Shown piece after piece: positions 12,232-23,561 of a DNA stretch of 64,000 nucleotides. Within the stretch, counting starts at the first letter, position 1, and the number at the start of each line of letters is the position of its first letter. The position numbers and the translations under genes are program-made. The stretch is from NCBI GenBank assembly GCA_036924285.1, contig JAYKYS010000012.1, forward strand, positions 14,818,001 to 14,882,000, given 5' to 3'. This DNA comes from Asterella californica. Taxonomy: Eukaryota; Streptophyta; Marchantiopsida; Marchantiales; Aytoniaceae. The notes below the pieces were generated by a model that was given only the letters and a program-made list of their open reading frames with translations, did no database searches and was not told the DNA's origin.

Positions 12232-14530
12232 CTACTCTAATTCGCGGGGTGTGATCCCCTCCTTATCGGTTCTTACCTGAACTCCTAATTCGGCTTCTGA
12301 TAAGGTAGGAAGCCCTACGAGTACCTCGGATGTCACTTCGGGTGGCTTCCTCCTCAACATTCGTGGTTGGCTTTTCTGGGACGGCTTCGGAAGACGGAAG
12401 CGTCTTCTGAGAAGCTGAGTCCACCTGCGCTTCCTCGCTCTTCTGTGGCACTGGTTCGACACTGGGAGCTGGGTGACTTCACAGTGGTCCGAGGAAGTTA
12501 CCTCCTCCACTCGAAACACCTAGGAAGACAACTCTACTTCTTGTCTTTCATAAGACACCTTGTCTTTCGGAGCGTCTTCCACGGTCTTCTCGGCTTCCAA
12601 GTCTTCACTACCAAGTGGACAGCGAGGTCGAACTCCTCTTTCTCCGGATCTGTCCCGATCGCTGATCATGGAGCATGGGAAGATGTAGTTGCTGGTGGTG
12701 GAATCGAAGGAAGACCATAAAACATCTTCAAGTCTTCAATCTGTCGATCCAGGTAACGAAACATACTCTTCTTGCACTCTACTAGCATCGTTCTGGACTC
12801 GTCATCCCACTCCCTAGCTAGGATGAGAAGCTTCTTATCCACGGTGAAGTTGAACTTCTTGCGAGTGCTTCCATAGTCTGTGCTAGCAACCCCTTCGCTC
12901 AGGTTTCTGCTTCTTCTCGTTGCGTCTTCTCTGCTGCAGTCTGCGCTTCTGTGGCTTCTCGCAGTGCCTTCAATGTCGTCTTCTCCTCTACGAGGGAGGT
13001 GATCTTATCTCTGACCCGTAGAACCTCCTGGTCACGCTGCTGTAGACGCGCCTGCAACTCCTGGTTGCTCTTCCTAAGCTGCACTGAGCCCTTGGCAGAA
13101 GCGGCTGCTTCCGTCTTGTACTTCACTGCAAGCTTCTCCGTGGTGCGGAGGTTGGCTTCTAGCGCTTCTATCTTCTTATGGATGTCTTCCTGCTGCATCA
13201 GGGTGCGCAGATCGAATCCAGGTCGCAGTGGCTTCTCCTGAGCCATCACGCGCTTCTCTACCAACTCCATAGCTGATTGAATCTCTGAGTGGAAGAAGGC
13301 GCTGAATTCCTCCAACCTTCTTCTCACGGAAGATAGGTTCATCTCCACAATCCGCTCGGAGGTGTCTTCCTTGTCTTCTAGAGAAAAAGATGTCTCTTCC
13401 ACCATTGTGGTCTTCTACTTCTGCACGCGAGAAGACACTACTCTTCTCATCTTCCGGGGTGGAAGATCTCTTCCCACTGTAGGAGCGGTCCTCTTCACTA
13501 CGCTTCCTCACGTCGAAATAGGAATGTCAACCCAACCTTCGTCTTCTGGAGTCTTCGGAAGACTCCTTGTAGTTGCAGAAGCGGTCTTCTGCGCAGTTCG
13601 GACACTCAGTGACTCCTCTTGAGAATCTGACTCCGATCCAGAGTGAATAATCATGAAAGATGTGCTCTTCCTAGACACACTCCTAGGCCTCATCTTCTTC
13701 GATGGTGTCGCGTCTTCCGAACCACAGGAGTCATCTTCTCTCATCAGAAGCTTCTTCTGATGAGTGTCTGATCTCATCTGTGACACTAGAGTGGAAGGAG
13801 GAGTCATGGCCGCTGCTCGGTTGTCTTCACCCGAGGTCTCCTCCTTTACCTCGTACTGTCCTGTTGGTCCATACCTCACCAACTGATCTTCTGCTAGGTC
13901 CCCCTTGGATACGTACAGGTAGCAGAGGAACGGAGTAAGATGTCCTCCTGCCGGGGTGCCCAAGTACACCAGTTCTGCTGCACATACGCGTGGAAGAAAG
14001 CGTCCCAGTTCACGGGTAGTCCTTCCCAAACGGTCTCCAGGAACTCCACGTCTTGGTCTCCAAGGTACCTCGTCTTCTGTGCTTTCTCCTTGGGAAAGAG
14101 ATGAAGGAGTAGCTTCGTCAGAAAACGCTTCCGCGGCTCCCGATAAGCTTCGACCTTCCATCCATTCCTTCCTTGCCTGTCCTCCAAGAAGAAGTAAGTC
14201 GTGCTCCCCGGCATGTGTCACTTCCCCGGGATCATAGGTAGGATCTTCTTTTCTAACTCATACCCTCGGTTCTCTGCTTCTGACTTGTGGAAGGCCCTAT
14301 GCCACCATTCTGCTGTCCAAGAAGATGATCTTCTCCGAGCAACTCCCGCCTTTGCAGGTACAAGGTTGCGGGGAGGCAATGCTGCCCAAACCTCCTCCAG
14401 AAGTCCCTGGTCGGCGAGGTTCTAACCCCACAAGAAGAAGTAGAGACCCAACTCCTTAATGAAGGGTTTGGCCTCGGCCAACTTTGCTGCCGGTAACACC
14501 AACCCTCGAGGATGCATCGACATACTTCAA
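12232..14530 (-). pseudogene. Element A copy of the A/B-family coiled-coil protein, frameshifted
   Basis: Minus-strand homologue of the element B protein. Recognisable in order: MSMHPRGLVLPAAKLAEA (about 14530), GRNGWKVEAYREPRKRF and YLGDQDVEFLETVWEG (14170-14030), YLGTPAGGHLTPFLCYLYV (about 13950), an acidic Ser/Glu-rich linker with TPEDEGW (13520), the coiled coil LRKSNQELQARLQQRDQEV (about 13060), and a C-terminal tail (12519-12232). At least four frame changes and several stops break it. Its importance is that it gives the uninterrupted version (SEIQSAMELVEKR) of the site where the gypsy element entered the B copy. Confidence 0.8.
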
Positions 14531-14619
14531 ACTCTGTTACACTAAGCCACACGTACTTACTGTGAGCCGAAGGCTCAGTCCTTCTCAAGTCCTCACAGTC
14601 TAGCTTCCACTCTCATAAG

Positions 14620-14624
14620 ACGAA
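14620..14624. repeat. Target-site duplication ACGAA (left of element B)
   Basis: Identical to 29220-29224. The corresponding undisturbed site in element B (16533-16542, read on the minus strand) is GACGAAACTAGTC, so the 5 bp were duplicated when B entered A. Confidence 0.85.
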
Positions 14625-16537
14625 TGTGGTGCCCACAAATTATAGTATTCACGAATTTTTGAAATTTTTGAGATTAAAGACTTGTTTATATAACTGAAGA
14701 AGCGTTGTTACTTAAGGTTACGTCTTCCTTAACAGGAAGATGATCTTAAGAGCTGTTTGTAATAAGAAGTTGACTTCTTCAGAAGACGACCGTCTTCTCA
14801 GTTGCGTCTTCGGAAGATAAGAAGATGGCGGAAGATGGGAAGACGACGGAAGACACCTGTCTTCCGGAAGACAGCGATCACGAAGGCCTGACCACGAGTT
14901 TTCGGGTAAACAAGTAGGTGTACCTACTGGAGCGCACCGAATAGGTAGGTAGGTCAGGAAGACACCAAGGACGAGAACCCCTAATCTGCGGGGAAGATGC
15001 GTGAGGAAGCACATTAGCCACCTTCCAACTTCTCGCAGCACAGTGCGTCTGAAGAAGATCGATTGAGAGAGTGAACTTCGAGCTAGCATTGAGAGAGGAA
15101 TCGAGTAAGACATCGAGGTAGTAGAGAATACGTTGGCAGCTAGGCGAAGGGTGAAATCGGATTGCGGGAGCACAAACAGCAGAAAGAGCGAAGGCATTTC
15201 TGTGGAGCTTCCGAGAAGTTGACAGTGAAGAGTGGCGAGTAGAAGTAGAGGTGGAATCGAGGTGTGGACCGAAATTGACAGTAGGCGCAGTCGTGTGGAG
15301 TCGCATTGGAAGCTAGGACGAGAGCCAGAAGCGCGCGGAGGTCGAAGGCAACTCGGGAGCCGAAGAAGACTGTAGAGGTTCTTTCTCCTGTTCTTCCCTC
15401 TTCCCACTTCTTCTCGCCATTGTCTGGTACTCCCCGCGCTTCCTTGATTGTGTGCAGGCAGCCTGATCGATTACCCCACCCCCCATCTTTCCTATTGAGA
15501 CATTGGGCGCGGAAGCGCTGCCCAATTTCTGTCAAGATATCTCCTTGCTTCTTCCCGAGCTCAATTCGAGCTTCCTTACCCCTAGTCTTCAAATTGGCGA
15601 ACCCCACTATCAATTTCTCTACCCTACTACCTCTCTACCCCCGAAACTTGAAATAGAAGACGATTCGGAAGATGGGAACATCCTCGGAAGACGCTTCTTG
15701 AACTTGACTGTCTTCGGAAGACATCTTCGGAAGACTGTCTTCGGAAGTCGACTGAACACAATTCGTATCAAGAGTGGATTTGCTTTGCTTTTGTGTTTAG
15801 AGAGACTTGATACGAAGCCTGAGTGGTGTGGTGAGTTGTTGTGTTATTTCGAGAAGTTGGAACTCGGGAACTAGGCCTGTGCCTCCCGGTCTTCCAAGCT
15901 TCTCAACTCCACATCTTCCTAGCGAGACTAGAAGACTGAAAGGCTGGCAAAATGAGCGAGAAGACGTGAGGGTCCATTTCGGGTCTCTTCTGTCCGACCC
16001 ATAGCAGCCGTTCCTTCTTCTTCCCGAACTTAGAAGAGAGTTGTGAGAAGTATTGCTGGCAGAATCCGGAGGGAATGGTCGAGGGTCATGTCTTCCCATC
16101 ATGCAGCAAACTTCTTCTGAGTGCGTATGAGAGGTGAGAAGTCAGAAGAACAGAGTGCACATGTTTTGAGTCTGTTGTGAGGATAGACTGCGCGTAGGAA
16201 GACGAAGACAGATGAGACCAGTGAAGGGAAGTCTGACTTCGAGAGGTCTTCCGAGAACGACATTGAATCGGAAGCTGTCCCAAGTGTCTTCCCAGAGACC
16301 ACTGTCACCGCAGGAGCCCGCAACCATCTTCTGAACCTTTCTCATACTCTACTTCTCGCATATCTTGTATCTTCTGATAGGAAGTAGGATGTAATGCAAG
16401 GTGGGTTGTCTTCTTGGTAATCCATGCGAGGCCTTGCCTAGATAGGATTGTTTAGATATAGCTTGGAAGACGAGAGCTATCTAGGAAGTACTGTTAGAAT
16501 CCCAGAAGACGGAGTAGCTGTCTTCTGGAAGACTAGT
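14625..16537 (+). other. 5' leader of the A/B family, GAAGAC-rich, no clear gene
   Basis: The counterpart in element A is split over 36801-35291 and 29949-29225. The first 120 bp are AT-rich, then GAAGAC and GTCTTC recur, often as the palindrome GTCTTCNGAAGAC (for example 15656-15756 has about six copies). Readings of 100-230 codons exist on both strands but do not stay open in the element A counterpart, so I do not call them genes. Confidence 0.6.
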
Positions 16538-17874
16538 TTCGTCTTCTGAGAGTGGAAGCTAGACTGTGGGCACTCGGGAAGGACTGAGCCTTCAGCTCAT
16601 AGTAGGTGCTTGGAGTTTAGTGCAGCAGATCTTCCAGGTATGTCGATGCATCCGCGAGACCTGGTGTTACCAGCAACAGAATTGGCCGAGGCCACTCCTT
16701 TCCTCAAGGAGTTGGGTCTCGACTTCTTTCTGTGGGACTGGAACCTCGCAGATCAAGGACTTCTAGAGGAGGTATGGGCCGTGTTACCACCGCGTAACCG
16801 TGTACCTGCGAAGGCAGGAGTTGCTCGGGGAAGACCATCTTCCTGGACAGAAGACTAGTGGCGTAAGGCGTTTCACAGGCCTGAGACCGAGAACCGAGGA
16901 TATTGGTACGAGAAGAAGATCTTGCCTAGGATTGTGAGTTCATGGCATGTACCTGGGAGTACCACCTGCCTTTTCGTGGAAGACAGGCAGGGGAGGAACG
17001 GTTGGAAGATAGAGTCTTACCGGGAGCCGAAGAAGCGACTTCTGGCGAAGTTGTTTCTGCATCTTTTCCCCAAGGGAAAAGCGCAGAAGACGAGGTACTT
17101 AGGAGATCAGGACGTGGAGTTCCTGGAATCAGTGTGGGATGACAGAGTGCCAATCTACTAGGGCGCGTACATCCACAACTATGTACAGACGGAGCTAGCA
17201 TACTTGGGTACCCCGGCGGGAGGACATCTGACGCCCTTCTTCTGCTACTTGTATGTAGCCATGGGGGATCTTAGGGAAGATCAGCTGGCAGTGTATGGGC
17301 CAACGGAGCGACAGGAGGTGAAGGAGGAGACCTCGGAACACGATGACCGAGAGGCAGCAGCAACGCCCCCTCCCACTCTAATGCCACAGCTGAGGCCCGG
17401 CTCTCACCAGAAGACGCTTCTGGTGAGAGAAGACGAGTCTAGTGGGTCGGAAGACGCCACGCCAGTGAGGAAGATGGGCCACAGAAGTGTACCGAGGACA
17501 CCCATCTCCCTCATCCATTCAGGATCGGAGTCGGACTCGGAGAAAGACTTGCTGAGTACCCAATCGGAGCAGAAGACAGCTTTTGTAACACCTGGGAGTC
17601 TTCCGAAGACTCCAGAAGACGAAGGATGGATGGGTACTCCTACTGCGATGCGAGGAAGCGCAAAGAGGAGAGCCGCTCCTGCCGCGAGGAGTCTTCCACC
17701 CCGGAAGATGAGAAGAGTAGCTTCTTCTCGTGCGCAGAAGATGAAGGCCGTAGTGGTGGAAGAGGCTCCCTTGCTTCTGGAAGACAAAGTCGATACCATC
17801 GAGCGAGTGGTGGGGATGAACTTGTCTTCTGCAAGAAGACGACTGGAGGAGTTCAGCGTCTACTTCCAGAAGGA

Positions 17875-17878
17875 GATC
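17875..17878. repeat. Target-site duplication GATC (left of gypsy)
   Basis: Repeated at 26629-26632. Counting the A shared with the LTR end, it could be the usual 5 bp (AGATC). Confidence 0.8.
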
Positions 17879-18785
17879 TGTAGATATGTTACACATAGGA
17901 AGTTTGTCTATTAGTAAGGTGTTTAGTTCTAACTAAGTGTTGAGAATGTTTATTTGCTGCCAAAGTACTTTTAGGAGGTATCAAGTTAGTCATGACTAGC
18001 TAAAAGTTGGTTATGGTTAAACTTAGCTGTACTTTTGGCAGAATTCATATATTTGCTAAAGAGTGAGCACTACTATCTTGTCATCTTGTCTAAAAGGTAG
18101 AAAGGAGGTGGAAAGTATCCCTTATCTCCTTTTTGACTTGATATTAGTGGTTGGATTAAAGTTGTGGACTTTGTGGGCATTAAAAACAGAAGAGATTCCA
18201 CATGTTTCCTTTTTAGTGGGTCCTAGTGTAGAGGGGGGTGGAAATTCGAGATTCCTTGAGAATATTCCAGAATCCTTCTAGAAGTTGTTGACTTTGAAGG
18301 AATAAGCCCATGTGAAAAGGTAAAAAACCCATGTGATTAATGCTTTTACCTTAAGTAATATCTTAGTAAAACCCGGTAAAAGTAGTTACGGCTGAGTTAC
18401 CGAGGGTACCAAAGTAAAAACCTAGAATGTATAAATAGAGGAGTAGAGAAGAGCTCCTCATCCTTGTTTTCACATTATCGTAATGACAACTTGAGTAATA
18501 TAGAGAGTGTGGGATATTTTTAGCATGTGAGAACTTGAGAGACGTCGTTAGAATGGAGGATTTTAGTTGATGTGTTTAAGGAGATTTTTAGTTGATAAGT
18601 TTGTGGGTGTATGAATGAGTGAACTCAGCATTTTCCCTTCAAGTTCATGGTGTGCTTCCATCAAAGCCATCAAAGGTGACCCCTGAGTGAGAGACAGGCC
18701 CGACATGTTGCAGATTCGTGGATGACGATCGTGGAGGTTGAGAGATCGAGAGGTAGTTGATCGATAGGACCGCGGAGGGTTTACA
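17879..18785 (+). repeat. Gypsy 5' LTR
   Basis: Matches 25717-26628 along its length. The first 16 bases are altered relative to the 3' copy (TGTAGATATG against TGTAACGACC). It has a TATA box TATAAATA at 18430-18437. Confidence 0.95.
18430..18437 (+). promoter_or_regulatory. LTR TATA box
   Basis: TATAAATA inside the 5' LTR, repeated at the same place (26273-26280) in the 3' LTR. It probably sets the start of the genomic RNA. Confidence 0.6.
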
Positions 18786-18788
18786 TTT

Positions 18789-18806
18789 TTGGTTCCGTTG
18801 CCGGGA
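18789..18806 (+). promoter_or_regulatory. Gypsy primer-binding site
   Basis: TGGTTCCGTTGCCGGGAC lies three bases after the LTR end. It resembles the TGGCGCCGTTGCCGGGGA sites of Athila/Tat elements that pair with tRNA-Asp, with changes at four positions. Confidence 0.7.
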
Positions 18807-19080
18807 CCTCACTTGAAGGGATCATTGAACGATGTTTAGAGTTCAGTTCTATATTCGACAAAAGGAGATTATGAGAGAGCACATGGAGAGAACGTTGGGA
18901 GGAGAGAGAGCTAAACCGATGTTAGCAACGTTAGAACCTTTCGTGTATCCCGTAGTGATATATGACGCGTTCGAAGTCATTCTTTACATCTTGTTCACTT
19001 AGAAAAGGTTTGAGGAGAGTTGAAAGAGGGTGCAACAAGAGTTGTAGAGAAAGGAGGAGAGAAAAGTTATTAGAGGAGAT

Positions 19081-19600
19081 AAATTTGTGAGTATAGAAAT
19101 TCTGCTCTCTGGAAAATTTGTACAGTCGCTGTCAACTTTTCTGTGAATTTTATTTTCCTGTGAAACTTTCCAGTGTTTTAGATTGGCTGATAACCTATCT
19201 AAGACAAAAGAAATCATAGGAAAAGGTGGTCTAGAGAGGGGTGAATTTTCAAAGGTTAGGGGGTCTATTCGTGAGAGTTGAGGAATTCTGTTATCTGGAA
19301 AAAATTTACAGTCATTGTCAGATTTTCTGTGAAATTTATTTTCCTGAGAAACTTTCTAGTGTTTTAGAGTGACTGATAAGCTATCCAGGACAAAAGAAAT
19401 CATGAGAAGATGAGGTCTGAAGAGGGAGAAAGAATTTTTCAAAGTGGAGGGGGTTGATCACCATGAGGGAAGTGAAAATATACAAATTTCAGTTCTCTGA
19501 AAATTTGTACAGTCATCACCATCTCTTCTGATTAGGGAAGTTTCTGTTGAAACTTCATGATTTAGTAGCTTGGAGGTTGAGCTACTAGAGACCACAAAAA
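19081..19600. repeat. Tandem repeats in the gypsy leader
   Basis: Two units of about 195 bp (from about 19081 and 19275) share a [CT]TCTG[CT]TATCTGGAAAA-like start, the GAAACTTTC and GTGTTTTAGA motifs, and GACAAAAGAAATCAT. A third partial unit follows at about 19480. No ORF spans them. Confidence 0.75.
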
Positions 19601-19669
19601 TCTTGGAGAGATCTCTTACCAACTAAGAGATATACGTTTCGGCATACAAGGAGGTCTTGAATATACTTC

Positions 19670-19987
19670 ATGGGGAATCCAGTTCGAATGACGAGGTGGA
19701 AGAAGAGACGTTTAGGAGTTCGAACAGAGATGGAGAAGCCCAAGTTAAGTATAGATGAGTTACGAACCCGCATCTATAGCACTTGGGGTGCCCTCTTTAC
19801 CCTATACGAAGAAGCTTCTGCGACCATTGGCACAGATTTGAAGAAAGCCGAGTTTAAAGCATCATTCACCGTGGAGGCCACGAATGCTCCTGGTGAAGTA
19901 GAGTTGGATCCTTACAAGAGTGAGTTCAAGATGTCTGTTGTGATTAGTACAAACGATGGTGAGGAGGATCATATCTTTGATAGTTAA
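19670..19987 (+). CDS. Gypsy leader ORF, unknown (105 aa)
   Basis: A 105-codon reading between the leader repeats and the zinc-knuckle ORF. The N-terminal part is basic (RMTRWKKRRLGVRTE), the rest is mixed with an acidic end (NDGEEDHIFDS). No domain is recognised. It may be part of an upstream extra ORF together with 20111-20602, or a chance reading. Confidence 0.35.
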   Translation: MGNPVRMTRWKKRRLGVRTEMEKPKLSIDELRTRIYSTWGALFTLYEEASATIGTDLKKAEFKASFTVEATNAPGEVELDPYKSEFKMSVVISTNDGEEDHIFDS

Positions 19988-20110
19988 TTTTAGATTAGAT
20001 TTTATTTCGTGTATAGCATGTATAATACACGATTTCCAATATAAAGCTTGGAAGAGTTAAGAAAGTGAGGTAGAATTATTTTCCTCTATGATATTTTTTC
20101 CACTTAATGG

Positions 20111-20602
20111 TTGAGAAGGTGCAACATGAGTGGAAATTCAAAAGATTGGAAAGTTAGACTTAGAAACCTTCCTCAAGGTTTAGATGTCATAGTAAGAGTC
20201 GGAGAAAGTTCGAGAGAGATTATCGTCGAGTTTGAAAACCCTAGTACTAAACCTCAAGTAGAATCTCCGAGGAGAAGAGTAGAAACCGACTTGTGGTGTT
20301 ATTTCTGTAGAGGGTTGGGACACAAAGTAGTGAATTGTCCAAGTAGAATCAGAACCGAGAGAGCTAAAGGGAAGCGGGAGTTTACTGATTTAAGTCTTCG
20401 AGTGGGTCCATCGTCACCAGCGCCAATTCATCTTCTAGGCGAAGATCTTTGTCCAAGTTGTCGAGTGGGTGATCTATCCAGAGGACACAAGTGCGTCGAT
20501 GTGGCCGCTCTACTTACGTCAGTAGTCGAGAAGTTAGACGAGACTCAAAGAGCTGAGACGGAGAAGTTGTCGACTTCAAAAGAGGACTCAGCTGAGTTGT
20601 GA
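20111..20602 (+). CDS. Gypsy extra ORF upstream of gag, with zinc knuckle (163 aa)
   Basis: Encodes a 163-residue protein with a CCHC knuckle CYFCRGLGHKVVNC (CX2CX4HX4C) near residue 65, then a second Cys/His cluster CPSCRVGDLSRGHKC near residue 115, and a Glu/Lys-rich end. Since the gag of the same element has its own knuckle downstream, this is an additional nucleic-acid-binding ORF. Extra ORFs before gag are known in some Tat/Ogre-type elements; whether this one is homologous is not known. The nearest AUG is used; the true start could be the second Met at codon 6. Confidence 0.65.
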   Translation: MRRCNMSGNSKDWKVRLRNLPQGLDVIVRVGESSREIIVEFENPSTKPQVESPRRRVETDLWCYFCRGLGHKVVNCPSRIRTERAKGKREFTDLSLRVGPSSPAPIHLLGEDLCPSCRVGDLSRGHKCVDVAALLTSVVEKLDETQRAETEKLSTSKEDSAEL

Positions 20603-20815
20603 TGGAGATCGTCATTCGGATGGTGGAGAAGGCGGTGATGCGACTCAGGCTCATGATTACCTTGGGAGAAGAGATGACACAAGAGGTGTTGTTACAACCA
20701 TTTCCTTTCATTTTACCTATGGTAGATTATTCGCGAATGGAATTGGTGATGTTCGTACTCTTTTAGCGAGTAGTTATTGCACAAAAATTAGAAGGGTAGA
20801 AAGAATAGTTACAAG

Positions 20816-21355
20816 ATGGGGAAGTTACCAGTGTTTCATGGGAAGGACAATGAAGATGTAGAACCATTTGTACGAGACTTCAAAAGGGGTTGCATCGGAA
20901 ACAACGTGAGAAGGAAGGAAGAATGGGTGTTGTTACTGCCAGAGTTTTTAGAAGATTTTGCTCTTACGTGGTATGACGACCGAGTGAAGAGCAAGACACC
21001 TGGTGTAGTTGAGGACACATGGGAGACGTTGAGTAATGCACTCATCGAAGAATTTCTTCCAGAAGAGAGTTATGAGAAGCTCATGGTGGAGCTTACTCAT
21101 TTGAAGCAACGGGACGACGAGAAAGTTCGGCAATATGCCGAAAGGGTGGATAAGTTGGAGCAACGGTTCTCGGATGGTCCTACGGAAGAGTGGAGACAAT
21201 GTGGAGTTAACGATGGCGGGGATTGGAGCAGTGTTGACCAAGAACTTGGTGGGAGGGTTGAGGCCTTCAATTCGAACCCAAGTGAGGTACGAGAAGCCAG
21301 CAACCAAAGCGGAGGTCATCAAGATTGCGACAAATATGGAAGAGAGTTTGGATGA
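20816..21355 (+). pseudogene. Gypsy gag, N-terminal part (frame lost at ~21.2 kb)
   Basis: Begins MGKLPVFHGKDNEDVEPFV, a typical opening of gypsy capsids, and continues through WVLLLPEFLEDFALTWYDD, EFLPEESYEKLMVELTHLKQ and VRQYAERVDKLEQRF, which is the Retrotrans_gag capsid pattern. The homologous reading then moves to the next frame near 21180-21215, so this frame ends in unrelated residues. The shift is most likely an inactivating indel rather than programmed, as it falls inside the capsid domain. Confidence 0.85.
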
Positions 21356-23165
21356 AGGAGATATCATCCAACCTCATCATGCTGCTCTGGTGTCAACTCC
21401 GACTCCTGGTGTAGCCACAATGATCGCACCTGCACCATCACAATTGGTGATTGCTTCAACGTCAGCTCCTACTCCAACGGTGGTGCCAAGACCGTTTGTC
21501 CCAACAACGATGTCTACTGCCACCTCTGATTTTCATGCCGAGCTGAAGAGCATCACCGATACTCTTGCGGATCTCAAGATAAACGTGGTGCAGTTACGAG
21601 AATGGAGGAACAAAGGTGGAGGAGGAGGTCAAAGAGGTTACGACAACAATCCCAACCGAGGAAATCAAGGTAACTTTAGAGGCAACCAAGGTAACTTTGG
21701 AGGAATCACTTGTTGGACGTGTGGAGGTTCTCATTTCCAGCGAAATTGTCTTAACAACGGAGCAAGAGGTGCCGAAGCTATCAGAATGAATGTGGGTGGA
21801 GGAAATCCATCACAAGGACGAGACAAGGGGGTGGCTACTATCGATGTCGTGCGAGATCCCATCTACGAGAAAGGAGAGAGTTCAAACTCTTCTCATGCAC
21901 CGGTGGAGCTTTTAGCTCAAGAAAGGAAAAGAACTCGATTTTCGGATGAACCGGTTTTCATGGAGGAGTCAGCAAGTAGAAGTACTCGTTCGAGTAATGT
22001 TTCGAGTACACCAAGGGAGCCAAGAAGGAAGCTAGGGATGGCGGATTTCACCATTTCATCTTCCCAAGCGGGATATGACGTGGTTGAAGATGTGGGTGCT
22101 CAGAAAGCCAACATCACTGTTGGACAACTGATCGCACTTAATCCCAACTTACGAAGAGAACTCAGAGGAGAACTGAGTTCTAAGAAAAGCAAGAAGAAGA
22201 AACCCAAGAGCAAGACATCAAAGTCTGTGGGAGTTGGTGTGGTGGATGTGCATGCTTCAGAGGTATGCACTAGGGCTTCAAAGATTGAAGTCCGGTTGAA
22301 TGGTCACTACGTCTCTGAGGTATTGGTGGATGGAGGATCGGCTGTCAACGCCATATCGGAGAGGTTGATGAAGAAGTTGGGGATGGAACCAACTCGCCCG
22401 GCTAGCATTGTCGTGGGGATGGCTAACAAGCAACGGGTAAGACCTCTTGGTGTGTTAGAGAAGGTGGTCGTGTCTGTGATGGGAGTTCAAACGTTGATGT
22501 CCTTTCAAGTGTTAAAGGACTCTAGTTATGATTTGCTCCTAGGTAGGCCTTGGTTGAGAGCTGTGCGCACCACTGATAGGTGGCACAAGGGATACTTACG
22601 GATTGGGCCTAGAGATCATAGAGTGATAGTTCCTCTCTCGGGTGTTGGAGTTGTGACTTCTGACTCTGAGAGACCCACTAGTGACTATTGGGAATCTGAT
22701 ACGGAGGATGATCAGAGTGTATCAGAAGTAGATACCGGAGATTCTTACGATCAAGAATCCTCGTCTGAGGACGAAGGATTTGGTCGAGATGAATCATTAC
22801 ATCAGCTTAGTGCTATTGACTTGTTGCCTCGACCAGCAGTGGAGAAAGATCCTGACAAAGAAGAGTTGAGTGAGGCAGAGATTGTGAGAAGACTCTCTAC
22901 CCTGAAGTTTGGTATCAATGTCACTCAAGAAGAGAAAAGTAGATTCCTAGATATATTTCGAAAATATATCCATGTGTTTGCTTTCAGCTACAAGGATTTG
23001 AAGGAGGTGACTCTTGAGACTCATCGAATCGAATTGGAGGAGCACGCAAGACCAGTTCGACAGAAGCAGAGAAGGGTCAATCCCACAACGGCAATGATGG
23101 TCAAGGAGGAGATAGACAAGTTGAAGGAGGCGAGTTTCATCTATGAGGTGGAGAACTCAGAATGA
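21135..23165 (+). pseudogene. Gypsy gag C-terminus, protease and RT N-terminus
   Basis: The true reading starts near 21200. It contains a Pro/Thr-rich stretch, a Gly/Asn-rich basic stretch, a knuckle CWTCGGSHFQRNC (CX2CX3HX4C), a Lys-rich linker, the aspartic protease VLVDGGSAVNAIS with flap region YDLLLGRPWL, an acidic Ser/Asp/Glu spacer, and the start of RT (HRIELEEHARPVRQKQRR). It ends at TGA 23163-23165 where gypsy RTs have Trp before VSP; TGG>TGA is the simplest cause. Confidence 0.9.
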
Positions 23166-23177
23166 GTTTCACCCATT

Positions 23178-23534
23178 GTGATTGTCAAGAAGAAGAATGG
23201 TAAGCTGCGAGTGTGCATAGACTATAAGAAGCTGAATGCAGTTACCAAGAAGGATTATTATCCTCTACCATTTATAGATGAGATTTTGGAGGAAGTTGCT
23301 GGTCATGAGTGGTACAGCTTTGGTGATGGTTATAGTGGGTATAACCAGATCAAGATAGCACAGGAATACCAACAGTTGACTACTTTCACTACTCCTTGGG
23401 GAACATTTGTATTTCGGGTGATGCCATTCGGATTGTGTAATGCTCCGGCCACGTTTCAAAGGTTCATGAACAAGGTGTTTGAACCATTCATAGGGAAGTT
23501 TGTTCGGGATTTCATTGACGATTTCTGTGTGTAA
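23178..23534 (+). pseudogene. Gypsy reverse transcriptase fingers and palm
   Basis: In frame with the preceding part. RT motifs in order: KKKNGKLRVCIDYKKLNAVT, PLPFIDEILEEVAG, the first catalytic Asp in FGDGYSGYNQI, FRVMPFGLCNAPATFQRFM, and the catalytic pair in FVRDFIDDFCV. FIDD in place of YVDD/FIDD is within the gypsy range. A TAA at 23532-23534 directly after the catalytic box ends the reading. Confidence 0.92.
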
Positions 23535-23561
23535 GGACGAAAAGAGGACCACTTTGATCAT

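Noticed and set aside
14718..15407. 229-codon minus-strand reading in the A/B leader, and overlapping readings of 110-160 codons
   Set aside because: Ser/Leu/Arg-rich composition produced by the GAAGAC/GTCTTC words; not preserved in the element A counterpart at 35.8-36.5 kb.
14625..16537. Idea that this 1.9-kb block and 29225-36801 are an LTR pair or terminal inverted repeats of one element
   Set aside because: The ACGAA duplications and the undisturbed junction in B show that they are the leaders of two separate elements in opposite orientation.
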